Positions 1 to 6,245 of a DNA stretch of 10,667 bases are shown in pieces. Source of the DNA: Methanoregulaceae archaeon (GTDB lineage Archaea > Halobacteriota > Methanomicrobia > Methanomicrobiales > Methanospirillaceae); assembly GCA_013331215.1 (NCBI GenBank), contig DUGU01000110.1, positions 11,425 through 22,091 on the forward strand. The letters run 5' to 3'. Under the pieces are notes generated by a model, which saw nothing but the letters and a program-made list of their open reading frames with translations, searched no databases and was not told where the DNA came from. Positions within the stretch are counted from its first letter, which is position 1. Each line of letters starts with the position of its first letter. Made by a program: the position numbers and the translations under genes.

Positions 1-1997
1 GTGCCGAACGAGGCGAATTTAATGCCGGCCTCGCAGAACTGCTCGATGATCAGGGCCGAGCTCGGGATCTCGACCATCACGCCGAGGGTGACGTTCTCGA
101 CGTCGACGCCGAACGAGGCCATCATCGCCTTGGCCTGGACGAACTCGTCGGGGTGACCGACGAGCGGGAACATCACCCCGAGGTTCTCGTAACCCTCGGC
201 CCAGAGCCGCTTGAACGCCTCGACCTGCAGCCGGAACTGCTCGGGCGAATGGAGGTCGCGCCGGATCCCGCGCCAGCCGAGCATGGGGTTGTGCTCGCGC
301 GGCTCGTCCTCGCCGCCCTGCATGTTTCGGAACTCGTCGGTCGGCGCGTCGATCGTCCGGACCCAGACGGGCTTGCCCGGGAACGCGTCGAGCACGGTCC
401 GGATCCCGTCGTAGAGCTCCTTGATGAACTCCTCCTCGCGGCCGTTCTTGATGAACCAGCTCGGGGTCTTTCCGAGTCCGAGCATCAGGTGCTCGATCCG
501 GAGGAGGCCGACACCGTCGGCCCCGGTGGCCGCGGCGCGCTGCGCCGCCTCGGGAATGGAGACGTTCACCTTGACCGAGGTGGCGGTGATCAGCGGCGCT
601 GTCGCCGCCTGGCTCGCGACCTCGGCCACCGCCTTCGGCGTCGGCGCCGGAGCGACCTCGCCCTCGTACACGACCCCCTTCTCGCCGTCGACGGTGACCA
701 TCTGCCCCGTCTTCAGAGTCTGGGTGGCCGTCCGCGATCCGACCACGGCCGGTGTCCCGAGCTCGCGCGAGACGATCGCGGCGTGGCAGGTCATGCCCCC
801 CTCGTCGGTCACGATCGCCTTGACCTTGCGCATGGCCGGGACCATGTCCGGGTTCGTCATCTTCGTGACAAGGATGTCGCCCTCCTTGACAAGCCCGATC
901 TCCTTAGCGTCCGCGATGATAACGACCCGGCCCGAGGCCGTTCCGGGCGCGGCCCCGATCCCCTGGACCAGGACCTTCGCCTCGGCCGGTTTCGCGCCGC
1001 CGCTGGCGCTGCCGGCGCTCTGGGTCATGCCGATGGTCGTGATCGGCCGCGACTGGAGGATGAAGAGGTCGGCGCCGACGATCGCCCACTCGACGTCCTG
1101 GGGGATGCCGTAGTGGTCCTCGGCGATCCGGCCGAACATGGCGAGCCGTGCCACCTCCTCGTCCGAAAGGACCTGCGCCTCCTGGCGCGAGATGGAGACC
1201 TCGACCTCCCGGGTCCCCTTCGTCCCGTCAGAGACGATCTCTACGAGCTTCCGCGCGATCAGCCGGTCCACGACCTTGCCCGCGCGCTGGTCGTAGACGT
1301 AGTTGTCGGGCGAGACCGTGCCCGAGACGACGGCCTCGCCGAGACCCCACGACCCCTCGATGATCGTCATCGGCTCGCCCGTCACCGGGTGCGAGGTGAA
1401 CATGACCCCCGCCTTCTCCGAGTGGACGAGTTGCTGGATCACGACCGCGATGTTGACCGAATGGTCGTCGAAGCCCTGCTTGGCCCGGTAATAGATCGCC
1501 CGGGCGCCGTAGAGCGAGGCCCAGCACTTCTGGACCGCCTCGAGCAGGTCCTCCTCGCCGCGGATGTTGAGGTACGTCTCCTGCTGCCCCGCGAACGAGG
1601 CGTCGGGCAGGTCCTCGGCCGTCGCTGACGAACGGACGGCGACGATCAGGGGCTCGGGCGCCAGCTTGCGGTAGGCCGACCGGATATCCTCCGCGATCTT
1701 CGCCGGCATCGGCGCGGCGAGCACGAGCTCGCGCGCTTCGTTCGCCGCCGCCTCGAGCGCCTCGTTGCTCTCGACGTCGAGCCCCCTGAACTTCGAGAAG
1801 ATCCGTTCCTCGAGTTTCGCCTCGATCAGAAACCGGCGGAAGGCCTGGGCCGTCACCACGAAGGCCTTGGGCACGGGCAGCCCGAGGGAGGCCATCTCGC
1901 CGAGACTGGCCCCCTTGCCGCCGACCGACGGGATGTCCTCCTTGCGGATCTCCTCGAGCATCAGGGTATTGGGTACATTCTCTGGAACGCCGCTCAT
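1..1997 (-). CDS. ppsA: Phosphoenolpyruvate synthase (pyruvate, water dikinase), 3' end cut by window edge
   Basis: PpsA makes phosphoenolpyruvate from pyruvate, ATP and water in the cytoplasm, the entry to gluconeogenesis in methanogens. About 665 codons are visible. The N-terminal ATP-grasp-like nucleotide-binding domain covers roughly residues 10-320, with GGKGASLGEM at 27-36, VRSSATAEDLP near 121-131, the FAGQQETYLN segment near 135-144, and LQSRP near 314-318. The swivelling phosphohistidine domain follows (about 342-445), with GGMTCHAAIVSRELG and His405 as the phosphorylated residue. The TIM-barrel pyruvate-binding domain starts near 475 (GADGVGLLRIEH, MFPLV, VMVEIPS) and is cut at ASFGT. 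The last ~100 residues, including the expected C-terminal catalytic Cys, lie outside the window. The ATG at 1997 is preceded by GAGAGGTG about 4 bases upstream and matches the family N-terminus. Reading is uninterrupted. The family assignment is firm. Confidence 0.96.
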   Translation of the reverse strand, partial: MSGVPENVPNTLMLEEIRKEDIPSVGGKGASLGEMASLGLPVPKAFVVTAQAFRRFLIEAKLEERIFSKFRGLDVESNEALEAAANEARELVLAAPMPAKIAEDIRSAYRKLAPEPLIVAVRSSATAEDLPDASFAGQQETYLNIRGEEDLLEAVQKCWASLYGARAIYYRAKQGFDDHSVNIAVVIQQLVHSEKAGVMFTSHPVTGEPMTIIEGSWGLGEAVVSGTVSPDNYVYDQRAGKVVDRLIARKLVEIVSDGTKGTREVEVSISRQEAQVLSDEEVARLAMFGRIAEDHYGIPQDVEWAIVGADLFILQSRPITTIGMTQSAGSASGGAKPAEAKVLVQGIGAAPGTASGRVVIIADAKEIGLVKEGDILVTKMTNPDMVPAMRKVKAIVTDEGGMTCHAAIVSRELGTPAVVGSRTATQTLKTGQMVTVDGEKGVVYEGEVAPAPTPKAVAEVASQAATAPLITATSVKVNVSIPEAAQRAAATGADGVGLLRIEHLMLGLGKTPSWFIKNGREEEFIKELYDGIRTVLDAFPGKPVWVRTIDAPTDEFRNMQGGEDEPREHNPMLGWRGIRRDLHSPEQFRLQVEAFKRLWAEGYENLGVMFPLVGHPDEFVQAKAMMASFGVDVENVTLGVMVEIPSSALIIEQFCEAGIKFASFG

Positions 1998-2153
1998 TTC
2001 GCACCTCTCAGTGAATCAGAATGAATTGGAATATCGGCCGCGGCCGACGCGGTCGGAGACCGCTAAAGCAGGGTACCTTTTTGGCCCGGCTCAGGGATTA
2101 CCTTTACCGTCGATCACGAATTCGCGGTAAAATAGTATGCCGTGGCCTTAATA
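1998..2153 (-). promoter_or_regulatory. ppsA upstream region with A-rich promoter candidate
   Basis: This 156-base spacer separates the PEGA gene stop (TAA, 2154-2156) from ppsA. Read on the minus strand it holds an A-rich patch at about 2076-2086 (GGGCCAAAAAGG) that could serve as BRE plus TATA element. That would put the transcription start near 2050-2055 and leave a leader of about 55 bases. Two palindromes (listed separately) sit at the start of that leader, and GAGAGGTG precedes the ATG. The TATA match is poor, and read-through from the PEGA gene is possible. The promoter call is inference. Confidence 0.35.
2034..2063. repeat. Two adjacent perfect palindromes in the ppsA leader/promoter
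   Basis: Positions 2034-2047 form a 14-base perfect palindrome (TCGGCCGCGGCCGA). One base further, 2049-2063 form an inverted repeat with 6-base arms GCGGTC/GACCGC and a 3-base centre. Both lie 37-66 bases upstream of the ppsA start. They could be operator half-sites for a dimeric regulator or, if transcribed, consecutive leader hairpins. The symmetry is seen directly; any function is inferred. In GC-rich DNA some palindromes are expected by chance, but two back to back here is notable. Confidence 0.5.
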
Positions 2154-3482
2154 TTATCGTCGTCGGCCACCGCTCCGCCGAACCGCCACCACTGCTACGG
2201 CACCGAGAGCAGCGAGGACAGCGAACACGGGCACGCCGGATCGCGTCGGGGTCACCGGCGTCAGGTTCGCGGAGAGGGTCGCGGTCTGTCCTGCCCGGAC
2301 ATCGACCGGCTGCTCGCGCTCGACGTAGCCGTCGAGCGAGAACCGCACCGTGTGCGGGCCGGCCGGAACGTCGGAGATCGAGAACGGGGTCGTGCCCTTG
2401 TACGATCCGTCGATCGCGACCCTCGCGCCGGACGGAGTCGAGTTCGCCTGGATCGACCCGCGGTCCGCGAGGACCGTCGGCGTCGCAGTCACGCTCGGGT
2501 TGCCGGCGGTCGTGAGCCGGGGACGGACCTTGACGGTCGCGTCCGGCGTCACCTGGACCGTCAGGCGGTACTCGTCATAGCCGTCGAGCCTGAGCGAGAG
2601 GGTGTGGCTCCCGACGGCCACCCCGGTCAGCTCGAGATCGCCGTAGTCCGTCGTGACTCCCCGGTACTGGTCGTCCAGGTAGACGCCGGCGCCGGCCGGA
2701 TCGGACGAGACCGCGATCCCGCCGTTCGAGGAGGCCGGGAGGAGCTGGAGATACGCATTCACCTGGACCGTGGCTCCGCTCGTCACCTGGGCCGTACTCG
2801 ACCAGTCGGCGTACCCCGGGTGGTCGAGCTCGATCCGGCGGGAGCCGGTCGTGGCGGCGACCGTCAGCGGCGTGATTCCCCGGTAGGCCCCGTCGACGTA
2901 GACGAACGCGCCCGACGGAGACGAGACGACCGAGATGAAGCCGACTGCGGCCGTCGCGGTCAGGACCGGGTCAAGGTAGGTCATGACCCCGTTCTGGACA
3001 TCGACCGTGTCCTCGTACCGGACGTAGCCGGGCAGCTCGAGCACGACCGTATGCCGGCCGGTCGAGAGGCCGCTGATCGCGATCGGGGTCCGGCCGCGGT
3101 ACCCCCCGTCGAGGAGCAGATCGGCACCCGCGGGCGAGGAGACGATCGAGACCGAGCCCGACTGGCTTGTAGTCGTGGAGAGCGTGATGCGGATGTCGCT
3201 CCGCTGGCCCGAGCCGATCCAGAACGGGTGCTGGTCGTCGAGGTAGCCGCTCTTGGAGAGGACGAGCTGGTGGGGACCGGGATCGATGTTCTCGATCACC
3301 AGGGCATCGTTGCCGAGCGGTGTCAGGCCCTGGTACACGCCGTCGAGGGTCGCCGTGGCGCCGCCCGGGACCGAGCGGACCGTGATCGAGCCCGCGGCGA
3401 TGTTCGCGCCTGCGGCCGGCAGCACCATCGCGGCGATCAGCAGCAGGACGAGGCAGAGGTAGCGGAGATATGGGGGAAGCAT
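2154..3482 (-). CDS. Secreted, membrane-anchored protein with five PEGA repeats
   Basis: A 442-residue exported protein. Residues 1-25 form a Sec-type signal peptide (hydrophobic core about 10-23, AAGA cleavage-like end). Five PEGA-type beta-rich repeats follow at about 32-102, 109-176, 182-247, 254-323 and 342-408. Each has a P-x-G-A turn (PGGA, PAGA, PSGA, PAGA, PSGA), then a D-G/D-x-x-Y-x-G-x-T-P strand-turn, then a G-x-H-x-x-x-L-x-x-x-G-Y motif. Repeat 4 departs from this, with VTTDY in place of the usual T-P. A Thr/Pro-rich linker (about 326-338) separates repeats 4 and 5. The C-terminus is a hydrophobic helix (about 415-433) followed by RRSGGRRR, a plausible anchor; no exact PGF-CTERM motif is visible. 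PEGA domains are common in surface proteins of methanogens; the ligand is unknown. The start at 3482 is chosen because GAGGAG lies just upstream and the signal peptide begins there; an upstream in-frame ATG at 3557 would bury it. Confidence 0.87.
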   Translation of the reverse strand: MLPPYLRYLCLVLLLIAAMVLPAAGANIAAGSITVRSVPGGATATLDGVYQGLTPLGNDALVIENIDPGPHQLVLSKSGYLDDQHPFWIGSGQRSDIRITLSTTTSQSGSVSIVSSPAGADLLLDGGYRGRTPIAISGLSTGRHTVVLELPGYVRYEDTVDVQNGVMTYLDPVLTATAAVGFISVVSSPSGAFVYVDGAYRGITPLTVAATTGSRRIELDHPGYADWSSTAQVTSGATVQVNAYLQLLPASSNGGIAVSSDPAGAGVYLDDQYRGVTTDYGDLELTGVAVGSHTLSLRLDGYDEYRLTVQVTPDATVKVRPRLTTAGNPSVTATPTVLADRGSIQANSTPSGARVAIDGSYKGTTPFSISDVPAGPHTVRFSLDGYVEREQPVDVRAGQTATLSANLTPVTPTRSGVPVFAVLAALGAVAVVAVRRSGGRRR

Positions 3483-3517
3483 ACCATCTCCTCGTACAAT
3501 GTCAGGTATAAGGATTG

Positions 3518-3530
3518 CCTTTTTATCCGG
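3518..3530 (-). promoter_or_regulatory. Candidate promoter of the PEGA-repeat gene
   Basis: On the minus strand this reads CCGGATAAAAAGG, an A/T-rich patch with a purine-containing flank that suits an archaeal BRE/TATA element. A start about 25 bases downstream would fall near 3500 and leave a short leader carrying the GAGGAG ribosome-binding site. A second, weaker candidate, CCTTATA, lies at 3507-3513. Inference from pattern and spacing only. Confidence 0.4.
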
Positions 3531-3558
3531 CGCTGTGATCCTGGTGACCCTCTCCATT

Positions 3559-3571
3559 CCGAGAATCTCGG
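3559..3571. repeat. 13-base palindrome in the divergent spacer
   Basis: CCGAGA-A-TCTCGG is a perfect 6+1+6 inverted repeat about 30 bases upstream of the PEGA promoter candidate, in the divergent spacer (3483-3716) between the PEGA gene and the glycosidase-like pseudogene. It has the size of an operator for a helix-turn-helix dimer. No regulator gene is present in the window. Apart from this and the promoter candidates, I see nothing else in the spacer. Confidence 0.35.
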
Positions 3572-3645
3572 TACGACGAGGGGTGCCTGCGGGCCCAGAG
3601 GATCAACGATTGCCGGGCGGTTGCGGAACGCCGGTGACCGTCGGT

Positions 3646-3660
3646 CCGAAAAGTACATAC
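3646..3660 (+). promoter_or_regulatory. Candidate promoter of the glycosidase-like pseudogene
   Basis: CCGAAAAGTACATAC resembles a BRE (CGAAAAG) plus TATA-like element (TACATA, 3654-3659). It is followed about 58 bases later by the presumed start of the interrupted gene. It is the best A/T-rich match in the right half of the spacer. Weak, based on pattern only. Confidence 0.3.
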
Positions 3661-3716
3661 TCGCCGCGCTGTTTCCAGAGGTGATGATCGGACCCGATGA
3701 CGTGGTGGTATGACCG

Positions 3717-4743
3717 TTGCGGTGCAGGGGTATCGTCTACGATGTCGGGACCGAGTTCTCACACGGCCGATCGACGCGGAACGATTTCGATCAGGCCGTG
3801 GTCCGCCGGGAGATCGAGATCATCAGGGACGACCACCACTGCACTGCCATCCGATTGTGCGGCCGGGGACCCCGCACGGCTCAGGGAGACGGCCGGGTAC
3901 GCGCTCTCGCAGGGCCTTGCCGTCTGGTTCTCGCCGTTCCTCGTCGACGCCGCCCCGGACGAGACGCTGCAGTACCTCGCCGAGTGCGCCCGCGTCGCCG
4001 AGGACCTGTGACGGAAGTACGACGACATCGTCTTCGAGGCGGGCAACGAGCTCGGTTTCTTCATGAAGGGCATCCTGCCCGGCGACGCCGAGTACGCCCG
4101 CGTCCGGTCATTCGTGAGCGGACGAGGCCCGCTGCGGTACTTCATTACGTGGGGACGGTGGCCCGGCAGCAGGCTCGACCCGTTCCTCGCAAGGGCCGCC
4201 GCAACCGTGCGGAGCAAGTTCGGCGGCCGGATCACCTGCGGCTCGGGCCCGTGGGAACACGTGGATTGGCGGCAGTTCGACCTCGTCAGCGTCAACAACT
4301 ATCGCGATGCGGGGAACACGAGGACGTACCGCAGGGGGCTGGCCCGGCACTATGCGCACGGAAAGCCCGTTGCCATCACCGAATTCGGGTGCTGCACCTA
4401 CCAGGGCACCGACGAGAAAGGCGCCGCCGGCTGGGCGATCGTCGATACCTCGAGGGAGCGGCGATCCGTCCGGGGCGGGTTCGTGAGAAGTGAAGAGACG
4501 CAATCCCGGTACCTCTCGGAGCTCCTCACGCTCTTCATGGAGGAACCGATCGACGCCGCCTTCGTCTTCCAGGTCGCGAGCTACAGCTTCCCCACCTCCG
4601 ACGACCCCGCGTTCGACCTCGACATGGCGAGTTACGGGATCGTCACAGTACAGCCCGACGCGAGACACGGCACACGCTACCCGGAGATGCCCTGGGAGCC
4701 GAAGCTCTCGTTTCAGGCCGTCGCCGATCGCTACACCGGGTGA
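3717..4743 (+). pseudogene. TIM-barrel glycoside-hydrolase-like protein, broken by a frameshift and an in-frame TGA
   Basis: Reading across two frames gives one continuous protein of about 341 residues. It resembles a family I recall from actinobacteria that is often annotated, probably wrongly, as 'abortive infection protein'; it looks like a clan-A glycoside hydrolase barrel. The first frame runs from TTG 3717 (RGIVYDVGTEFS, then VRREIEIIRDD) to the G run at 3865-3868. Removing one G restores CGRDPARLRETAGYALSQGL in the next frame. An in-frame TGA at 4009-4011 then interrupts ARVAEDL/RKYDDIVFEAGNEL. After it the frame is open to TGA 4741. Candidate catalytic glutamates are E111 in GNEL and E222 in AITEFGCCTY; DLDMASYGIV and WEPK near the end also fit the family. 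The start is uncertain: no ATG lies in frame and a stop sits just upstream (3711-3713). A strongly conserved reading on both sides of each lesion means either recent decay or sequencing errors. Substrate unknown. Confidence 0.72.
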
Positions 4744-4765
4744 TCCGTCGATGCGCGAACTGCGT

Positions 4766-4794
4766 CTTCCCGGGTGCGGTCGACCTCCGGGAAG
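4766..4794 (+). repeat. 8-bp inverted repeat just after the pseudogene
   Basis: Arms CTTCCCGG (4766-4773) and CCGGGAAG (4787-4794) are perfect complements around a 13-base centre that itself holds the palindrome GGTCGACC (4778-4785). The stem can be extended outward by CTGC/GCAG (4760-4798) with a small bulge. It starts 22 bases after the pseudogene stop and could be a transcript-end hairpin. No T-tract follows, so it is not a standard terminator. Confidence 0.4.
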
Positions 4795-4827
4795 GCAGTC
4801 GCGTCGGGACGGATAACCGGCGCAATC

Positions 4828-4870
4828 ACGGAGGAAGGGTTCGGGTCGATCGGGAGATCGTCGCCTCCGT
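4828..4870 (+). repeat. Nested inverted repeat upstream of the dehydrogenase promoter
   Basis: The outer arms ACGGAGG (4828-4834) and CCTCCGT (4864-4870) enclose an inner pair CGATC/GATCG (4847-4851, 4856-4860) with a 4-base loop. Both pairs are perfect complements. The element lies just upstream of the presumed promoter, so it may be a binding site or part of the upstream transcript's 3' end. Function unknown. Confidence 0.35.
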
Positions 4871-4912
4871 AACAGTGGCCGATCCCTTTTTGCGTCTCCA
4901 GCCCGCACCTCT

Positions 4913-4945
4913 ATGATGCGTTCGTACATGGTGGAGTCGTTCTGA
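4913..4945 (+). other. Possible 10-codon upstream frame overlapping the dehydrogenase start
   Basis: The frame reads MMRSYMVESF and stops with TGA at 4943-4945, sharing one base with the ATG of the dehydrogenase (TGATG). Its first ATG coincides with the predicted transcription start, so it could be read leaderless and coupled to the downstream gene. No Shine-Dalgarno precedes it. A peptide this short can arise by chance, so it is listed only as a candidate. Confidence 0.2.
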
Positions 4946-6192
4946 TGGCGGAGACAATAACGGACAAAACGGTCTGCGTGGTCGGCCTCGGCTACGTCGG
5001 CCTCCCCCTTGCCGAGGCGTTCGCGGCGCACCTGCGCACGATCGGCTTCCGGCGCGACCAGAAGAAGGTCGACGAGCTGAACGGAACCCCCGGCAACCGG
5101 ATCGAGGCCACGACCGATCCTTCGAAGATCCGCGAGGCCGACTTCGTGATCATCGCGGTCCCGACGCCGGTAACGCGGTCCAAGGACCCGGACTTCGAGC
5201 CCGTCGTCTCGGCATCGCAGACGGTCGGCGAGAACCTCAAGCCCGGCGCGATCGTGGTCCTCGAGTCCACGGTCTACCCCGGGGCGAGCGAGGAGTTCAT
5301 GATCCCGGCCCTCGAAGCGGCCTCGGGCACGGTCTGCGGGAAGGACTTCTTCATCGGGTACTCGCCCGAGCGGATCAACCCCGGCGACGAGGCCCACGAC
5401 CTGCCGCACATCTTCAAGATCGTCTCGGGCCAGGACGAGGCCACGACGGATGCGCTCTGCGACCTCTACGGTCTCGTCACCAACGTCTACCGCGCCCCCG
5501 ACATCCGGACGGCCGAGGCCGCGAAGGTCATCGAGAATGTCCAGCGCGACCTGAACATCGCGCTCATGAACGAGCTCTCCATGCTCTTTGCCCGGCTCGG
5601 CCTCGACACGAACGAGGTGCTCAAGGCCGCGGGCACGAAGTGGAACTTCCACGCGTACCGCCCCGGGCTCGTCGGCGGCCACTGCATCCCCGTCGACCCG
5701 TACTACCTCGTGCAGCGGGCCAAGCAGGTCCGGTACCACCCGCAGGTGATCCTCGCGGGCCGGGCGATCAACGACTCGATGCCGAAGTACGTGGCGGACA
5801 TGGCCGTCAAGGGGCTCAACCGCGTGGGCAAGGCGATCAAGGGCGCGAACGTCCTGATCATGGGCCTGACGTACAAGGAGGACGTGGCCGACATCCGCGA
5901 GTCGCCCGTCGAGCAGATGGTCGAGGAACTCAAGGAGTTCGAGACGAACGTCTACGGGTACGACCCGCTCCTTCCCGAGTCCGTGATCGAGCACTTCGGC
6001 GCGATCCCGCTGCAGCAGCTCGACAAACCCATGGACGCCGTGATCATCTCGGTCGCGCACCAGCAGTTCAAGGTGATGACCGCGGCCGAGATCGCGAAAC
6101 TCATGCCCGACCGGCCCGTCCTCGTCGACGTCCGCGGGATTGTCGACCCGGCCGAAGCCCGGAACGCCGGCGTCGATTACCGCCGGCTCTAA
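4945..6192 (+). CDS. Nucleotide-sugar dehydrogenase, UDP-N-acetylhexosamine 6-dehydrogenase type
   Basis: A 415-residue member of the UDP-glucose/GDP-mannose dehydrogenase family, which oxidises C6 of a UDP-sugar to a carboxylate in two dinucleotide-dependent steps in the cytoplasm. The product would feed surface glycans or N-glycans. Visible: Rossmann motif GLGYVGLPLA (14-23), VPTPV (72-76), ESTVYPGA (107-114), GYSPERINPGD (138-148), AEAAKVIEN (190-198) with Lys194, RDLNIALMNEL (201-211), TKWNF (231-235), and GGHCIPVDPYYL (244-255) with catalytic Cys247. The C-terminal UDP-binding domain has GLTYKEDVADIRESP (307-321). TKWNF and GLVGGHCIPVDPYYL fit the TviB/WbpA-like branch acting on UDP-GlcNAc or UDP-GalNAc rather than UDP-glucose dehydrogenases; UDP-ManNAc (WecC) cannot be excluded. 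Odd: the second strand ends IGFRRDQKK where the family has GFD, so the Asp that holds the NAD ribose is Arg36. GGTGGAG lies 8 bases before the start. No glycosyltransferase is adjacent. Confidence 0.9.
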   Translation: MAETITDKTVCVVGLGYVGLPLAEAFAAHLRTIGFRRDQKKVDELNGTPGNRIEATTDPSKIREADFVIIAVPTPVTRSKDPDFEPVVSASQTVGENLKPGAIVVLESTVYPGASEEFMIPALEAASGTVCGKDFFIGYSPERINPGDEAHDLPHIFKIVSGQDEATTDALCDLYGLVTNVYRAPDIRTAEAAKVIENVQRDLNIALMNELSMLFARLGLDTNEVLKAAGTKWNFHAYRPGLVGGHCIPVDPYYLVQRAKQVRYHPQVILAGRAINDSMPKYVADMAVKGLNRVGKAIKGANVLIMGLTYKEDVADIRESPVEQMVEELKEFETNVYGYDPLLPESVIEHFGAIPLQQLDKPMDAVIISVAHQQFKVMTAAEIAKLMPDRPVLVDVRGIVDPAEARNAGVDYRRL

Positions 6193-6193
6193 C

Positions 6194-6205
6194 CGTTTTT
6201 CCCCC
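6194..6205 (+). terminator. T-tract terminator after the dehydrogenase
   Basis: Two bases after the TAA stop comes CG followed by five Ts (6196-6200) and a C run. Archaeal RNA polymerase can terminate at short T-tracts without a hairpin. The next gene has its own promoter-like element just downstream, which supports separate transcription. The tract is short, so this is moderate evidence. Confidence 0.4.
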
Positions 6206-6228
6206 GCCGGAAAGGTATTTATCCGGCG
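6205..6228 (+). promoter_or_regulatory. Promoter of the DUF362 gene inside a 7-bp inverted repeat
   Basis: Perfect arms CGCCGGA (6205-6211) and TCCGGCG (6222-6228) flank a 10-base centre containing the TATA-like TATTTA (6216-6221), preceded by AAAGG as a BRE-like flank. Transcription would begin near 6243, only a few bases before the ATG at 6246, so the message is probably leaderless or nearly so. A dyad centred on the TATA box would suit a repressor that blocks TBP. The symmetry is seen directly; regulation is inferred. Confidence 0.5.
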
Positions 6229-6245
6229 TCCCGCAATGGGGCGGC

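Larger units (their letters stand above)
4744..4944 (+). promoter_or_regulatory. Upstream region of the nucleotide-sugar dehydrogenase
   Basis: This 201-base spacer contains two inverted repeats (4766-4794 and 4828-4870), a T-rich patch (CCCTTTTTG, 4885-4892) that is the only promoter-like stretch, and GGTGGAG at 4930-4936 as the ribosome-binding site for the ATG at 4945. A transcription start about 25 bases past the T-rich patch would lie near 4913. The promoter match to the TATA consensus is poor. Confidence 0.35.

Noticed and set aside
153..1628. Long plus-strand frame antisense to ppsA
   Set aside because: The minus strand carries clear PpsA motifs throughout; this frame is Asp/Arg/Leu-rich shadow without a ribosome-binding site.
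4009..4011. In-frame TGA as a selenocysteine or other recoded codon
   Set aside because: Known archaeal selenocysteine use is limited to other lineages such as Methanococcales, pyrrolysine uses TAG, and the gene also carries a separate frameshift. Decay or sequencing error is simpler.
3717..4743. Anti-phage abortive infection system
   Set aside because: Only the commonly propagated family label suggests defence. The visible motifs point to a glycosidase-like barrel, and no partner toxin, nuclease or defence gene is nearby.
4108..6060. Long open frame on the minus strand under the sugar dehydrogenase
   Set aside because: It is antisense to a well-recognised enzyme, is rich in Arg, Asp and Val as GC-rich shadows are, and shows no domain motif.
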